Shown here: one piece after another, positions 46,777-55,966 of the stretch
Position numbering within the stretch: position 1 is the first letter of the stretch
Layout of the letters: each line of letters opens with the position of its first letter
Source: Lysobacter antibioticus
GTDB taxonomy: Bacteria; Pseudomonadota; Gammaproteobacteria; Xanthomonadales; Xanthomonadaceae
Length of the DNA: 64,000 nucleotides
Assembly (NCBI RefSeq): GCF_000731095.1
Contig: NZ_JMTZ01000013.1
Coordinates: 1-64,000, forward strand
Direction of reading: 5' to 3'
Translations under genes and position numbers: made by a program
The notes under the pieces: model-generated
Told to the model about the DNA's origin: nothing
Database searches by the model: none
The model's input: the letters and a program-made list of their open reading frames with translations, nothing else

Positions 46777-46960
46777 CATTCACCCCGCTTTCGCCGGGAT
46801 GACGAGCAAGGGCGATGGACGTTTGGATGTAGCGGGTCGTTGCGCAGCGCAGTCGTTGACCATGGCGGTCGCGGCTCGTGACCGCAGGAAATCCAGTAGG
46901 ACGCCGCTCCTACCCTTTGGCGACGTGGCGGGGGTAGGAGCGGCGCGAGCCGCGACCACG
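46777..46960. repeat. Dispersed-repeat block between DUF4426 and lipase foldase genes
   Basis: A half REP-like sequence (CCCCGCTTTCGCCGGGATGA, 46785-46804) precedes an inverted pair of the AGGAGCGGCG-type repeat. The pair is GTCGCGGCTCGTGACCGCAG ... GGACGCCGCTCCTACC, then GGTAGGAGCGGCGCGAGCCG and GCGACC. The whole could fold into a long hairpin between the convergent genes. Confidence 0.7.
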
Positions 46961-46984
46961 ACACTACGACCGCCGACGCAAGCT

Positions 46985-47986
46985 CTATGGCCCCGGCAAC
47001 AACCCATTGCGCGTCAACACATCGACGCGGCGGCGTTCGTTGGCGTCGAACCCCTGCAATAGCGAAGCCATGCGCTGCCGGCGCTGGCTGTCGCTGAGCG
47101 CGGTATCGGCCAGCACGCGTCGGCGCTGCGCGGCATAGCGGCGCAAGCGCTCCTGCCATTGCGTCTTGCGCGCATCCAGAGCGGCCAGGCGCTGCGCGGC
47201 CTCGCGCCCGAACAAGGCTTCGCGTTCGGCGTAACGCGTGGCGGCGTCGACCTGGCGCAGTTCGAAATCGCGGCTTTGCCGCACGGCGCTGTCGAGTTCG
47301 AGGCTTTGCGCCTGCAAGGTCTGGCGTTGCGGGTCCAGCGCATCCAGTTCGGCCAGGCGCCTTGCGCGCGTGGCCTCGTCGAGGCTGCGATCGGCTAACA
47401 ACCTGCGCCGAGTAAGCGCATCGTCGTAGGCACGCTCTTCCTCGCCATACCAGGCCTGCGCGAGTTCGGCGCCGAGGCGTTCGCGGCGCAGCGAACGCAC
47501 CCGCGCCACTGCGGCCGTCATGTCGCGGGCCTCGTGTCCGGCTACGACCGAGTCGCGCTCCAGGGCGACATAGGCATCGAACCAGGCCAGCACCGTCGCC
47601 AAGGCATCGGCGGCCAGCCGCGGCTGCAGATGCGCGATCAAGGCGACGCGGATCGCTTCCGGCGATTGCTCGCCGATGCGGCTGAGGAAGTAATCGAACA
47701 AGCGCCGCAACTCGCGATCCGGCTGCGGCCGTCCCTGCGCGTCGACGCGCACAGCGCCGTCGACGTCGGTGTCGCGCAGGGAGTCGGACGGCGACGATGC
47801 CGTCGTGCCCGTCGCCGGGCCGCCCGCAGAGGCCACAACGATCGATGGCGGATCGATGTCGCGCACCGCGGTCACCGCCGAGGTGGTGATCGCCGACCCG
47901 CGGTCGCGGCTCGACAGCCACCACCCGCCCGCGAGCATCGCGGCGAAGGCACACGCCGCCGCGAGCATGCCCGGCACCGGCCGCAT
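46985..47986 (-). CDS. Lipase secretion chaperone (steric foldase, LifO-type)
   Basis: A 333-residue inner-membrane-anchored periplasmic chaperone required to fold its cognate lipase. It has an N-terminal helix (about 5-25), an Ala/Thr/Ser/Pro linker, and a helical lipase-binding domain with the foldase motif RRLFDYFLSRIGE (about 93-105). Long Arg/Glu-rich helices follow. It starts 3 bp after the lipase gene stop, so lipase and foldase form an operon. Confidence 0.92.
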   Translation of the reverse strand: MRPVPGMLAAACAFAAMLAGGWWLSSRDRGSAITTSAVTAVRDIDPPSIVVASAGGPATGTTASSPSDSLRDTDVDGAVRVDAQGRPQPDRELRRLFDYFLSRIGEQSPEAIRVALIAHLQPRLAADALATVLAWFDAYVALERDSVVAGHEARDMTAAVARVRSLRRERLGAELAQAWYGEEERAYDDALTRRRLLADRSLDEATRARRLAELDALDPQRQTLQAQSLELDSAVRQSRDFELRQVDAATRYAEREALFGREAAQRLAALDARKTQWQERLRRYAAQRRRVLADTALSDSQRRQRMASLLQGFDANERRRVDVLTRNGLLPGP

Positions 47987-47989
47987 CGC

Positions 47990-48934
47990 TTACAGACCGG
48001 CGTTCTTGAGGCGGTTGACCTGACTGCGATAAACGCTGGTCGGGCTGGAACTGAAGAGGCCGCGCAGGCCGGCGATCTGGTTGACCTCGTCGAGATGGTT
48101 CCAAGCGTAGTCGTCGCGGATCACCTGGCCCCAATGCGAGGAGCAGCGCCCGACCAGGCCGTCGTTGGCTTCGCCGCCGAACAACAGGCCGCCGGCGACC
48201 ATGGCCACGTCGGAGGCATCGAGCAGGTGGGTGCCGCGCGAGGTGCCGCCGAGCGAGTAATAGCGAATGCCGTTGACGCTTGCGGCGCCGGAACCGCAGG
48301 CGGTGGTCGGCGCGCCCTGCGGGTAGCGCGCGTTGAACCGCGCCGAACCGGCGCTTTCCAGCGCGGCCAAGGCGGCCAGCGAATCCTGGGTGTCGTCGCT
48401 GCCCGACAACAGGCCGATCAGGCCGGCGAAGGCGTTGGCGAACGAGGCCACCAGAGGCCGCAGCGGCGAGCCTTCCGGCAGGGTCGTGCCGACGAAATCG
48501 GCGACCTTGCTGCCGGCATGCGGCGAACCGACCGACGTCATCGACGCGACCAGGTCGGGACGCACCGCCGCGACATAGCGCGCGGTCGGGCCGCCCTGGC
48601 TGTGGCCGATCAGATTGAACTTGCCGTAGCCGTGCAGGGCCTGCAGGTGTTCGAGCTGGTCGATCAAGGCTTCGCCGCGGACTTCGTTGGATTGGGTCGC
48701 GGCCACTTGAGCGACGTGCACGCGGGCGCCACCGGCGCGCAGGGCCTCGGGTATGCCGAACCAGTAACCGTAGACGCCGCCGATCGCGTCGAAACCGAAC
48801 AAGCCGTGCACCAGCACCACCGGGTAGCGGGTCCGGGTGTAATCGTCGGCCGATGCCGGGAACACGCCGGCCAACAGCAGACAGGCCAGCAGCAGCGGTG
48901 CGCGCAACAGGCGCCGGTAATGAAGTCGCGACAT
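47990..48934 (-). CDS. Secreted triacylglycerol lipase (subfamily I)
   Basis: A 314-residue lipase with a Sec signal peptide (LLLACLLLAGVFPASA). Mature features are the oxyanion segment PVVLVHGLFGFDAIGGV, the nucleophile Ser in LIGHSQGGPTARYV, the catalytic Asp near NDGLVGRCSSHWG and His in WNHLDEVNQ. A Cys pair (TACGSG / GRCSS) could form the single disulfide of this group. It follows the Pseudomonas/Burkholderia foldase-dependent type and is secreted through a type II system in relatives. ATG at 48934. Confidence 0.94.
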   Translation of the reverse strand: MSRLHYRRLLRAPLLLACLLLAGVFPASADDYTRTRYPVVLVHGLFGFDAIGGVYGYWFGIPEALRAGGARVHVAQVAATQSNEVRGEALIDQLEHLQALHGYGKFNLIGHSQGGPTARYVAAVRPDLVASMTSVGSPHAGSKVADFVGTTLPEGSPLRPLVASFANAFAGLIGLLSGSDDTQDSLAALAALESAGSARFNARYPQGAPTTACGSGAASVNGIRYYSLGGTSRGTHLLDASDVAMVAGGLLFGGEANDGLVGRCSSHWGQVIRDDYAWNHLDEVNQIAGLRGLFSSSPTSVYRSQVNRLKNAGL

Positions 48935-49201
48935 GATCCCTCCGATCGTGGGTGGACGTCGGCAGGCACCGACGGCCCGACTGTACGAAGCGGTATGGTC
49001 AACACACGCCGCGCTGCACCATACGGCGACGAACTGTGATCCCGCCGTGCGATTCCGCCGTTTACCCCGCCTGGAAGGGCCTGCGATTGCTGCGCTGCAC
49101 CCAAATCTGCGCCGAGTCGCCCTGCCGCCGGCCATGGGCCCCTCGCCGCGGATCGCCGGCTTGGCCGACAATCCCCGCTTCGTCGTCAGCATCGGAACCC
49201 C

Positions 49202-49996
49202 ATGGGCCCGCAACGCATTGTCTGCCTCACCGAAGAGCCCACCGAAACCCTGTACCTGCTCGGCGAACAACACCGGATCGTCGGTATCAGCGGGTTCACC
49301 GTGCGGCCGGCGATCGCGCGCAAGGAAAAACCCAAGGTCAGCGCCTTCACCAGCGCCAAGATCGGCGAGATCCTCAAGCTGCAGCCCGACTTCGTGGTCG
49401 GCTTCTCCGACATCCAGGCCGAGATCGCCAGCGAGCTGATCAAGCACGGCATCGAAGTCTGGATCAGCAATCACCGCAGCGTCGCCGGCATCCTCGACTA
49501 CATCCGCCGCCTCGGCGCCCTGGTCGGCGCCGGCGACCGCGCCGATGCCCTGGCCAACGAATACGAGCGGCGCATCGCCGAGGCGCAGGCGCGCGCCGCG
49601 GCGATGCCGCGCCGGCCGCGGGTGTACTTCGAGGAATGGGACACGCCGCCGATCACCGGCATCCGCTGGGTCTCCGAGTTGGTCGGCATCGCCGGCGGCG
49701 ACGACGTCTTTCCCGAACGCGCGGCGATGTCGCTGGCGCGCGACCGTATCCTGGCCGACCCGCTCGAAGTGGTGCGGCGCGCGCCGGACCTGATCCTCGG
49801 CAGTTGGTGCGGCAAGAAATTCCGCCCCGAACAGGTGGCGGCGCGCGAGGGCTGGGACGCGATCCCGGCGGTGCGCGACGGCGAACTGCACGAGATCAAG
49901 TCGCCGATCATCCTGCAGCCCGGCCCGGCCGCGCTGACCGCGGGCTTGGACGCCCTGAGCGGCATCATCCAGGCTTGGTCGGCCAAACAGCGCTGA
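49202..49996 (+). CDS. Cobalamin/siderophore-type substrate-binding family protein
   Basis: A 264-residue protein with the periplasmic binding protein (BtuF/FepB-like) fold: RIVCLTEEPTETLYLLGEQHRIVGIS, LKLQPDFVVGFSDIQAEIASEL and PRVYFEEWDTPPITGIRWVSEL. No signal peptide is present at this start or upstream in frame, so it may be cytosolic, unlike normal BtuF. The ligand is a guess. It has no adjacent permease or ATPase gene. Confidence 0.8.
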   Translation: MGPQRIVCLTEEPTETLYLLGEQHRIVGISGFTVRPAIARKEKPKVSAFTSAKIGEILKLQPDFVVGFSDIQAEIASELIKHGIEVWISNHRSVAGILDYIRRLGALVGAGDRADALANEYERRIAEAQARAAAMPRRPRVYFEEWDTPPITGIRWVSELVGIAGGDDVFPERAAMSLARDRILADPLEVVRRAPDLILGSWCGKKFRPEQVAAREGWDAIPAVRDGELHEIKSPIILQPGPAALTAGLDALSGIIQAWSAKQR

Positions 49997-50060
49997 CACC
50001 GCTGAGCGCGCGCCGAACGCGCGTTTGCACCGCGGCGCGGGCGATGCGAAGGTGCCGGCC

Positions 50061-50486
50061 ATGGCCGAACCCATCCGCATCGTCTATGCCCGCGAACCGA
50101 CGATCGAGGTCGCCGAGTTCCGGCAGGTGCTCGAACGTTCCGGCCTCGGCAGCATCCGTCCGGTCGCCGACGAGCCGCGTCTGCAGGCGATGCTGTCGGC
50201 CGCGAACCTGATCGTCACCGCGCGCCTGGACCGGGCCGATGCGACCTTGGTCGGCGTGGCCCGCTGCGTCACCGATTTTTCCTGGTGCTGTTATCTGTCG
50301 GAACTGGCGGTGTCGGCTTCGGCGCAGGGGCTCGGCATCGGCAAAGGCCTGCTCGACGAAGTCCGCCGTCAAGTCGGACCCAGCGTCAGCGTGATCCTGG
50401 CTTCGGTGCCGGACGCGGTCGGTTTCTACGAACGCGCCGGCATGGCGCGGATGCAGGACACCTTCTGGTACAAGCGCGAGCACTGA
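50061..50486 (+). CDS. GNAT family N-acetyltransferase
   Basis: A 141-residue GNAT-fold protein. The acetyl-CoA-binding motif A is VSASAQGLGIGKGLLDEVRR (about 90), and a C-terminal VPDAVGFYERAGMARM closes the fold. AAGGTG lies 6 nt before ATG 50061. Substrate unknown. It lies 64 bp after the binding-protein gene and may be co-transcribed. Confidence 0.86.
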   Translation: MAEPIRIVYAREPTIEVAEFRQVLERSGLGSIRPVADEPRLQAMLSAANLIVTARLDRADATLVGVARCVTDFSWCCYLSELAVSASAQGLGIGKGLLDEVRRQVGPSVSVILASVPDAVGFYERAGMARMQDTFWYKREH

Positions 50487-50529
50487 TGCGCGTGGCGCGA
50501 GCCCGCCGCGCGCATCGCAGCGGCGAGCG

Positions 50530-51135
50530 TCACGGATACAGCATCCGCTTGTTCCAGTCGCCGGCGCGGTCGCATTCGTAGGACCAGCGCTCGTGCAGGC
50601 GGAAGTCGGCGCCGTACCAGAACTCGATCTTCTCGGCGCGCACGCGCAGGCCGGTCCAACGCGGCGGACGCGGCACGTCGCGGCCCTCGAACTGCAGTTC
50701 GGTCTGGGCCAGACGTTGCTCGAACGTCTGGCGGTCGGCCAAGGTTTCGGACTGCTTCGAGGCCCAGGCGCCGAGCTGGCTGCCGCGTGCGCGGGTGGCG
50801 AAATAAGCATCGGCCTCGGCATCGCCGACCACTTCCACCGCGCCCTCGATGCGCACCTGCACGCCGTGGCGCACGCGCGGCCAATGGAACAACAGCGCCG
50901 CATGCGGGTTGGCCTGCAATTCGCGACCCTTGCGCCCGTCGAGGTGGGTGTAGAAGACGAAACCGCGCGCGTCGTGGGCCTTCAGCAGCACGGTGCGCGC
51001 CGACGGCCGCGCATCGAGCGAGGCGGTGGCGACGGTCATCGCGGTCGGGTCGGGCTCGCCGGCGATGAAGGCTTCTTCGAACAGCGTGTCGAAGGTGGCG
51101 AGGGCTTCGTTGAGCAGGTCGGGGGTCGTGGTCAT
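50530..51135 (-). CDS. pdxH: Pyridoxamine 5'-phosphate oxidase PdxH
   Basis: A 201-residue FMN enzyme that makes pyridoxal 5'-phosphate. Family segments are [68 protein letters not shown] and the C-terminal [27 protein letters not shown]. The stop leads into a short convergent gap. The ATG is only 17 bp from the start of the divergent kinase gene, and a -10-like CACAAT lies 6 nt upstream on its strand. Confidence 0.95.
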   Translation of the reverse strand: MTTTPDLLNEALATFDTLFEEAFIAGEPDPTAMTVATASLDARPSARTVLLKAHDARGFVFYTHLDGRKGRELQANPHAALLFHWPRVRHGVQVRIEGAVEVVGDAEADAYFATRARGSQLGAWASKQSETLADRQTFEQRLAQTELQFEGRDVPRPPRWTGLRVRAEKIEFWYGADFRLHERWSYECDRAGDWNKRMLYP

Positions 51136-51152
51136 TGCGCTATTGTGAGCCG
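51136..51152. promoter_or_regulatory. Overlapping divergent promoters, pdxH / glycerate kinase
   Basis: The 17 bp between the two start codons hold TATTGT (51141-51146, plus) and CACAAT (51142-51147, minus) in mirror arrangement, each 6 nt from its ATG. Both transcripts would be leaderless and use overlapping -10 elements. Confidence 0.45.
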
Positions 51153-52031
51153 ATGTCGACGCGCCTGCATCCGTCAGCCCTATCCGGCAAAGCGCCGGGC
51201 CACGAGCGGGCCGCAGCGGCCGGCTTTGGACCGGCCGGCTTTGAACCGGCCTGCGTCGCCCACGTGCTCGACGACGCGCTTGCCGCGAACGCCCGCATCT
51301 ACGCCATCTGCGGCCTGCAGGGCAGCGGCAAATCGACGCTGGCGGCGCAAGTGGCTGCGCTCGCGCGCTCGCGGGGGTTGCGCGTGGCGGTGTTGTCGAT
51401 CGACGACTTCTATCTCGGCCGGCGCGAACGCCTGCGCCTGGGCCGCGAGGTCCATCCACTGCTGGCCACGCGCGGGCCGCCGGGCACCCACGACGTCGAT
51501 CTGGCCTGCGAGGTACTCGACCGCTTGCATGCCGGCGCCGCGGTGCGCTGGCCGCGCTTCGACAAGTTGCGCGATACGCGGGTCGTGCCGTCGCGTTGGG
51601 CACAGGCCGAAGCCGTCGACCTGACCCTGTTCGAAGGCTGGTTCCTGAAGACACCGATGCAGACTGCGGCCGAACTGGTCGCACCGATCAATGCGCTCGA
51701 ACGCGATGAGGACGGCGACGGCCACTGGCGCGGCCACTGCAACGCCGCCTTGGGCCGCGACTATCCGGCGCTGTGGTCGCGGCTGGATCGCTTGCTGTTC
51801 CTGCAGCAGCCGGGTTTCGAGGTCGTCGCCGATTGGCGCTGGCAACAGGAATCCGCGATGCAGGCGCGGCGCCCTCGCCGCCAGGCGATGACGCGGGCGC
51901 AGGTGGAGCGCTTCGTAAGCCTGTTCGAACGGGTCAGCCGCCAGGCGCTGGCGCGGCTGCCGCAGATCGCCGACGCGAGCCTGCGCCTGGATGCCTCGCG
52001 ACGGGTTCTCTCAGCCGCGAACCCGCAGTGA
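51153..52031 (+). CDS. D-glycerate 3-kinase-type P-loop kinase
   Basis: A 292-residue P-loop kinase related to plant GLYK and bacterial YggC/GlyK. It has Walker [17 protein letters not shown] (about 53), [34 protein letters not shown] and [10 protein letters not shown]. The N-terminal 40 residues include an imperfect duplicated [10 protein letters not shown]. Phosphorylation of D-glycerate is inferred from homology. No ribosome site is visible; a -10-like TATTGT lies 6 nt before the ATG. Confidence 0.85.
   Translation: MSTRLHPSALSGKAPGHERAAAAGFGPAGFEPACVAHVLDDALAANARIYAICGLQGSGKSTLAAQVAALARSRGLRVAVLSIDDFYLGRRERLRLGREVHPLLATRGPPGTHDVDLACEVLDRLHAGAAVRWPRFDKLRDTRVVPSRWAQAEAVDLTLFEGWFLKTPMQTAAELVAPINALERDEDGDGHWRGHCNAALGRDYPALWSRLDRLLFLQQPGFEVVADWRWQQESAMQARRPRRQAMTRAQVERFVSLFERVSRQALARLPQIADASLRLDASRRVLSAANPQ
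51219..51248. repeat. 15-bp in-frame tandem duplication in the kinase gene
   Basis: Two 15-bp units GGCCGGCTTTGGACC / GGCCGGCTTTGAACC encode the doubled [10 protein letters not shown] near the N terminus. Confidence 0.85.
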
Positions 52032-52097
52032 CGCGGCGAGTGACGAAGCGACGGCAATGCCGGCTTCGTCACTCCCGATCGGTCGCAGCGGTCGCGC

Positions 52098-52301
52098 TTA
52101 CTTCACGACGAACGTCACTTTCAGGTTGACTCGCCATTCGGTGATGTTGCCGGAACCGTCGGTGACCACCTTGACGTCGTTGACCCAGGCGCCCTGGATG
52201 TTCTTGACCGACTCGGCACATTTGGCCAGGCCGGTCTTGACCGCGTCCTCGATGCCGATGGTGGACGAGGTATTGAGTTCGATGACTTTGGCGACCGCCA
52301 T
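52098..52301 (-). CDS. Dodecin family flavin-binding protein
   Basis: A 67-residue protein matching dodecin ([37 protein letters not shown], then the strand NLKVTFVV). Dodecins form hollow dodecamers that store flavin or CoA. AAGGA/GGAGAA precedes the ATG. It is convergent with the glycerate kinase gene and divergent from aroK. Confidence 0.93.
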   Translation of the reverse strand: MAVAKVIELNTSSTIGIEDAVKTGLAKCAESVKNIQGAWVNDVKVVTDGSGNITEWRVNLKVTFVVK

Positions 52302-52440
52302 GTCTTTCTCCTGATGGGTGCTGCGAATGGGACGTCCCGGAGGACCGCCCGCCGCCTGCGCGGCGACGGAGATCCGAGCCTAGGCCGGTGCCTGTTAAGA
52401 CGACGCAAGCACCGTCGCACGGGCGCCCTACTGCGTGCCC

Positions 52441-52446
52441 TACAAT
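52441..52446 (+). promoter_or_regulatory. Candidate -10 box of aroK
   Basis: TACAAT is separated by 6 nt from the aroK ATG, which would give a leaderless message. An alternative GTG start (52435) would lie upstream of this box. Confidence 0.45.
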
Positions 52447-52452
52447 CGGGGC

Positions 52453-53025
52453 ATGAACCCCGCCAGCAACCTGATCCTGGTCGGCCCCATGGGCGCCGGC
52501 AAGACCTGCATCGGCAAACGCCTCGCCGAGCATTTCGGCCTGCGCCTGGCCGATGCCGACCGCGAGATCGAGCAACGCACCGGCAGCAGCGTGGCGGCGA
52601 TCTTCGAACACGAAGGCGAAGCCGGTTTCCGCGCCCGCGAAAGCGCGGTGCTGGCCGAGCTGCTCGCAGGCGACGGCCTGCTGCTCGCCACCGGCGGCGG
52701 CGCCGTGCTCGCCGCCGACAACCGGCGCTTGCTGCGCGAACGCGGTTTCGTGGTGCAGTTGCTGGTCACCGTCGAGCAACAGCTCGAACGCCTGGCCCAG
52801 GACCGCAGCCGCCCCCTGCTCGCCGGCAGCGACCGCGAGCAGGTGCTGCGCACGCTGGCCGAGCAACGCGCGCCCCTGTATGCGCAAGTCGCCGACCTGC
52901 GCTTCGACACCGGCGCGCTGACCTCGGCCGAGGCCGCGACCCAGCTCGCCGAGCAACTCGATCGGCTCTGGCGACGCCCGCACGCCTCGTCGGCGCCCCA
53001 TCCTTATTCCGGAGTCAACGCATGA
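52453..53025 (+). CDS. aroK: Shikimate kinase AroK
   Basis: A 190-residue kinase that phosphorylates shikimate in the chorismate pathway. Walker [18 protein letters not shown] is followed by the shikimate-binding Asp-Arg segment [13 protein letters not shown], then FRARESAVL and LATGGGAVL, and the lid Arg [11 protein letters not shown] at 52453 matches the family start. The stop overlaps aroB by 4 bp. Confidence 0.96.
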   Translation: MNPASNLILVGPMGAGKTCIGKRLAEHFGLRLADADREIEQRTGSSVAAIFEHEGEAGFRARESAVLAELLAGDGLLLATGGGAVLAADNRRLLRERGFVVQLLVTVEQQLERLAQDRSRPLLAGSDREQVLRTLAEQRAPLYAQVADLRFDTGALTSAEAATQLAEQLDRLWRRPHASSAPHPYSGVNA

Positions 53026-54128
53026 GCGCGATACGCAGGGTCGAAGTATCGGGCGGGACCACCTACAGCATCGAGATCGGCGCCGGCCTGCTCGACGACG
53101 GCGCACGCCTGGCGCGCACCGTGCGCGGACGCCACGCGCTGATCGTCAGCGACGAAAACGTCGCCCCGCTCTACCTCGCCCGCGTCGAGGCCGCCCTGCA
53201 TGCGGCCAGGCCGGGCCTGAGCGTGGCGCATTTCGTGATCCCACCCGGCGAACACGAAAAGACCCTGACGCGGTTCGGCGAATGCCTGGCCGCACTCGCC
53301 GCGCTCGGCGCCACCCGCGACGCCAGCGTGATCGCGCTCGGCGGCGGCGTGGTCGGCGACCTGGCCGGCTTCGCCGCGGCCTGCTGGATGCGCGGCATCG
53401 ACTGCGTACAGGTGCCGACCACCTTGTTGGCGATGGTCGACTCCTCGGTCGGCGGCAAGACCGCGGTCGACCTGCCCAGCGGCAAGAACCTGGTCGGCGC
53501 CTTCCATCCGCCGCGCGCGGTGATCGCCGACACCGCCGCCTTGCGCAGCCTGCCCGATCGCGAACTGCGCGCCGGCCTGGCCGAAGTGGTGAAGTACGGC
53601 GCGATCTTCGACGCCAGTTTTCTCGATTGGCTGGAGGCGCACGCAGAGGCCTTGCTGGCCCGCGACGACGAGGCCCTGGCCGAAGCGGTCGCGCGCAGTT
53701 GCCGCTACAAGGCCGACGTGGTCGCACGCGATCTGTACGAACACGGCGACCGCGCCATGCTCAATTTCGGCCACACCTTCGGCCACGCGATCGAAACCGA
53801 ACAAGGCTATGCCGGCACCCGCGGCGATGGCCTCAACCACGGCGAAGCGGTCGCGGTCGGCATGGTGTTGGCGGCGCGTTTGTCGGCGGCGCTCGGACGC
53901 GCGAGTCCGGCCGACGTCGATCGCCTGAAGCATTTGCTGGAGCGGCTGGACCTGCCGACCTCGATTCCCGACGGCCTGGCGCCGCAAGCCTTGCTGGAAC
54001 GCATGCGCCTGGACAAGAAGGCCGACGCCGCCGGCCTGCGTTTCATCCTGTGGGACAAGGCCGGCGCGGCGCGGATCGTCGCGGGCGTGCCCGACGACGC
54101 GGTGCTGTCGGTGCTCGCCGCCGGTTGA
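53022..54128 (+). CDS. aroB: 3-dehydroquinate synthase AroB
   Basis: A 368-residue NAD- and metal-dependent enzyme that forms 3-dehydroquinate from DAHP. Visible motifs are [44 protein letters not shown], the metal-binding Glu in GLAEVVKYG, and His in [13 protein letters not shown] and [14 protein letters not shown] precedes the ATG inside aroK. The aroK-aroB order is standard. A terminator follows. Confidence 0.97.
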   Translation: MSAIRRVEVSGGTTYSIEIGAGLLDDGARLARTVRGRHALIVSDENVAPLYLARVEAALHAARPGLSVAHFVIPPGEHEKTLTRFGECLAALAALGATRDASVIALGGGVVGDLAGFAAACWMRGIDCVQVPTTLLAMVDSSVGGKTAVDLPSGKNLVGAFHPPRAVIADTAALRSLPDRELRAGLAEVVKYGAIFDASFLDWLEAHAEALLARDDEALAEAVARSCRYKADVVARDLYEHGDRAMLNFGHTFGHAIETEQGYAGTRGDGLNHGEAVAVGMVLAARLSAALGRASPADVDRLKHLLERLDLPTSIPDGLAPQALLERMRLDKKADAAGLRFILWDKAGAARIVAGVPDDAVLSVLAAG

Positions 54129-54137
54129 TCGCACCAC

Positions 54138-54174
54138 GCGGGTGCGGCTCGATAGCGGCCGCACCCGCTTTCTT
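54138..54174 (+). terminator. Rho-independent terminator of aroKB
   Basis: GCGGGTGCGGC at 54138-54148 pairs with GCCGCACCCGC at 54158-54168, and TTTCTT follows. It lies 10 bp after the aroB stop. Confidence 0.85.
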
Positions 54175-54391
54175 CAGCCTTGAGAACAAATCGTCGTCCG
54201 GCAAAAGCGGACTTTCAGCGTCTTGCTTCGGCGAAACCCTGGGTATTCGGCTCCGCCGAAGCGAAGCGGAGCCCGCCTTCGCGGGAACGACGGCAGCTAA
54301 GTTTCGCGGGCGATCTTCCAATGCCCTCGCGGGAACGACAGCGGGAAAGTTCCCCCCATCTGCGTCCAACGCCCCGCATCCAGCGCTTGGC
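54175..54391. other. Gap with degenerate REP-like fragments
   Basis: Fragments such as CGCCTTCGCGGGAACGACGG (54278-54297) and CTCGCGGGAACGACAGCGGG (54324-54343) are remnants of the palindromic element at 8667. No gene. Confidence 0.5.
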
Positions 54392-55069
54392 TCAGGGCCA
54401 ACCGACGGCGTGTTGCAGATACTCGATATGCCCGGGCAGCAGCTCGGCGACGTAGAGCGTGGTGAGGATCGGATGATTCCCCCAGACGATCCCGCAACGC
54501 GTATTGACCGGGTTCACGCCGGCATCGCGTTGAGTGTATTGGACCGCCGGGTTATCCGGCGCGCCGACGTTGTTCGCCAAGCCCAAGGCCCAATGCTCCC
54601 AAGTCCGCCAACCGTCCGAGGCCATGACGATGGAATACTGTGTCGGCGCGGCTCCGCCGTTGCCCGATAAGGTCAGGCCGCTGAGGATCATGCACAGGCG
54701 CGCGAGCGCACGCGTGCAGGCCTGTTTCGCGGCGGCGCTGCCGGGCGCGGCATCGTTGCCGGCGGTGGCGGCGTTCGCCGCGAGAATCTGCGCTTGCGCA
54801 TCGGCCGCGGCGTTGCCGAAGCTGTCGTGGACCCAGTCGACGAACCCCGGATTGAGCACGAAGTCTTCGGCCTCGGCATCGAACGACCACGCCTGGTCGA
54901 AGATCGTCGGCGGCGTGTTGGCGGCATGCCCGCCCGGGCCGCCGAACAATGCATAGCCCCAGCACGGCGCATCGGGATAAGGATCGGGCCAATCTGGATC
55001 GAGCTCGGTGCCGGCACCGAGGTTGTTGCTGGCGAGTCCTTGCAGTTGTGCGGCGGTCAATACGGGCAT
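54392..55069 (-). CDS. Hypothetical protein
   Basis: A 225-residue soluble protein without signal peptide or known motif. It starts MPVLTAAQLQGLASNNLGAG and has a Gly/Pro/Trp-rich section (WPDPYPDAPCWGYALFGGPG). A helical Ala-rich middle and a C terminus with WRTWEHWALGLANNVG and IEYLQHAVGW follow. GGAG lies 8 nt before ATG 55069. It is divergent from the next unknown gene. Two or three cysteines are present. I do not recognise the family. Confidence 0.6.
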   Translation of the reverse strand: MPVLTAAQLQGLASNNLGAGTELDPDWPDPYPDAPCWGYALFGGPGGHAANTPPTIFDQAWSFDAEAEDFVLNPGFVDWVHDSFGNAAADAQAQILAANAATAGNDAAPGSAAAKQACTRALARLCMILSGLTLSGNGGAAPTQYSIVMASDGWRTWEHWALGLANNVGAPDNPAVQYTQRDAGVNPVNTRCGIVWGNHPILTTLYVAELLPGHIEYLQHAVGWP

Positions 55070-55396
55070 CGGGGCGGGCTCCTGGCGGTCGGGACGAGAT
55101 CGAAAGCGGTGCGCTCGCAACGAACGGCCCGCCTGCATCCACTGCCCGAACTAACGCAGCCGCGCCGCCCCTGTGAACCCCGTCGCGGCGCTCCGCCGCG
55201 CTTCACAACACCCCCGCCCTCACGTTTCCAGATGTGCACCGCCCGCGCTGAGGATCGGCACCGCATGGCCTTGAACCCCCTCGAACTGCTGCTTCTACAC
55301 AACGCCCTGACCCGGCCCTCGCCCGCGACGGATGCGGCGGGCGCCGGCCAGCCCACTTCCGCACAACCCGCCGCCGTCACCACCAAGGAGCCGTCC

Positions 55397-55852
55397 ATGG
55401 CCAACCAGTTCGAATTCCTCGACAAGCATTTCGAGCCCACCGACCTACCCGAGATCGCCGCGCAGGCCGCCTACGAGCGCTTCGGCAACTACCCGAACGC
55501 GCGCACCAGCACGGTGATATTCAACGTGAACTGGAGCGCGCTCACCGACGCGATCAAGCATGCGGTGCTGAACTACACCAACGGCGGCGTCTACGACAGC
55601 TCGGCCTTCGCCACCCTGAACGCCAACGGCAATCAGTGGAACATCGTCGTGACCGGCCTGCAGTACGTGAACGCCTCGCGCACCATCGTGCGCGGCCGGC
55701 CGGAGTACGAAATCAACGAGTACAACAACGGCTCGGTCTTCATCAAGGCCGAGGCGCTCGGCGCGCAGTTGCTCGGCGAGATCGTGCATCTGGACACCGG
55801 TTTCGGCACCTGGGTGCAGCAGGTCCAACTCAAGAACCCGCCGTCGTTCTGA
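55397..55852 (+). CDS. Hypothetical protein
   Basis: A 151-residue soluble protein beginning MANQFEFLDKHFEPTDLPEI, then a helix/strand mixture with Asn- and Gly-rich loops (LNYTNGGVYD) and a C terminus rich in aromatic residues (TGFGTWVQQVQLKNPPSF). AAGGAG lies 7 nt before ATG 55397. An in-frame ATG at 55265 with plausible codon use would give a 195-residue form. It is divergent from the unknown gene at 54392. Family unknown. Confidence 0.6.
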   Translation: MANQFEFLDKHFEPTDLPEIAAQAAYERFGNYPNARTSTVIFNVNWSALTDAIKHAVLNYTNGGVYDSSAFATLNANGNQWNIVVTGLQYVNASRTIVRGRPEYEINEYNNGSVFIKAEALGAQLLGEIVHLDTGFGTWVQQVQLKNPPSF

Positions 55853-55873
55853 AGTCGCCGAGCCACCGACAGA

Positions 55874-55899
55874 CGAAGCCCCGCCTGGGCGGGGCTTCG
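55874..55899 (+). terminator. Strong hairpin, possible weak terminator
   Basis: CGAAGCCCCGCC pairs exactly with GGCGGGGCTTCG. Only a weak CATTGC follows on the plus strand, so termination is uncertain. It lies between convergent genes and may serve both. Confidence 0.55.
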
Positions 55900-55966
55900 C
55901 ATTGCAAGGCCGCACATCGCCAGACCGGCTCGAACCCGGGCCGGGTCCGGGCGGCGGCAGCGGTCC

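Noticed and set aside
47990-50080. An extended lipase reading frame
   Set aside because: The signal peptide begins at 48934; the upstream part is antisense to the binding-protein gene.
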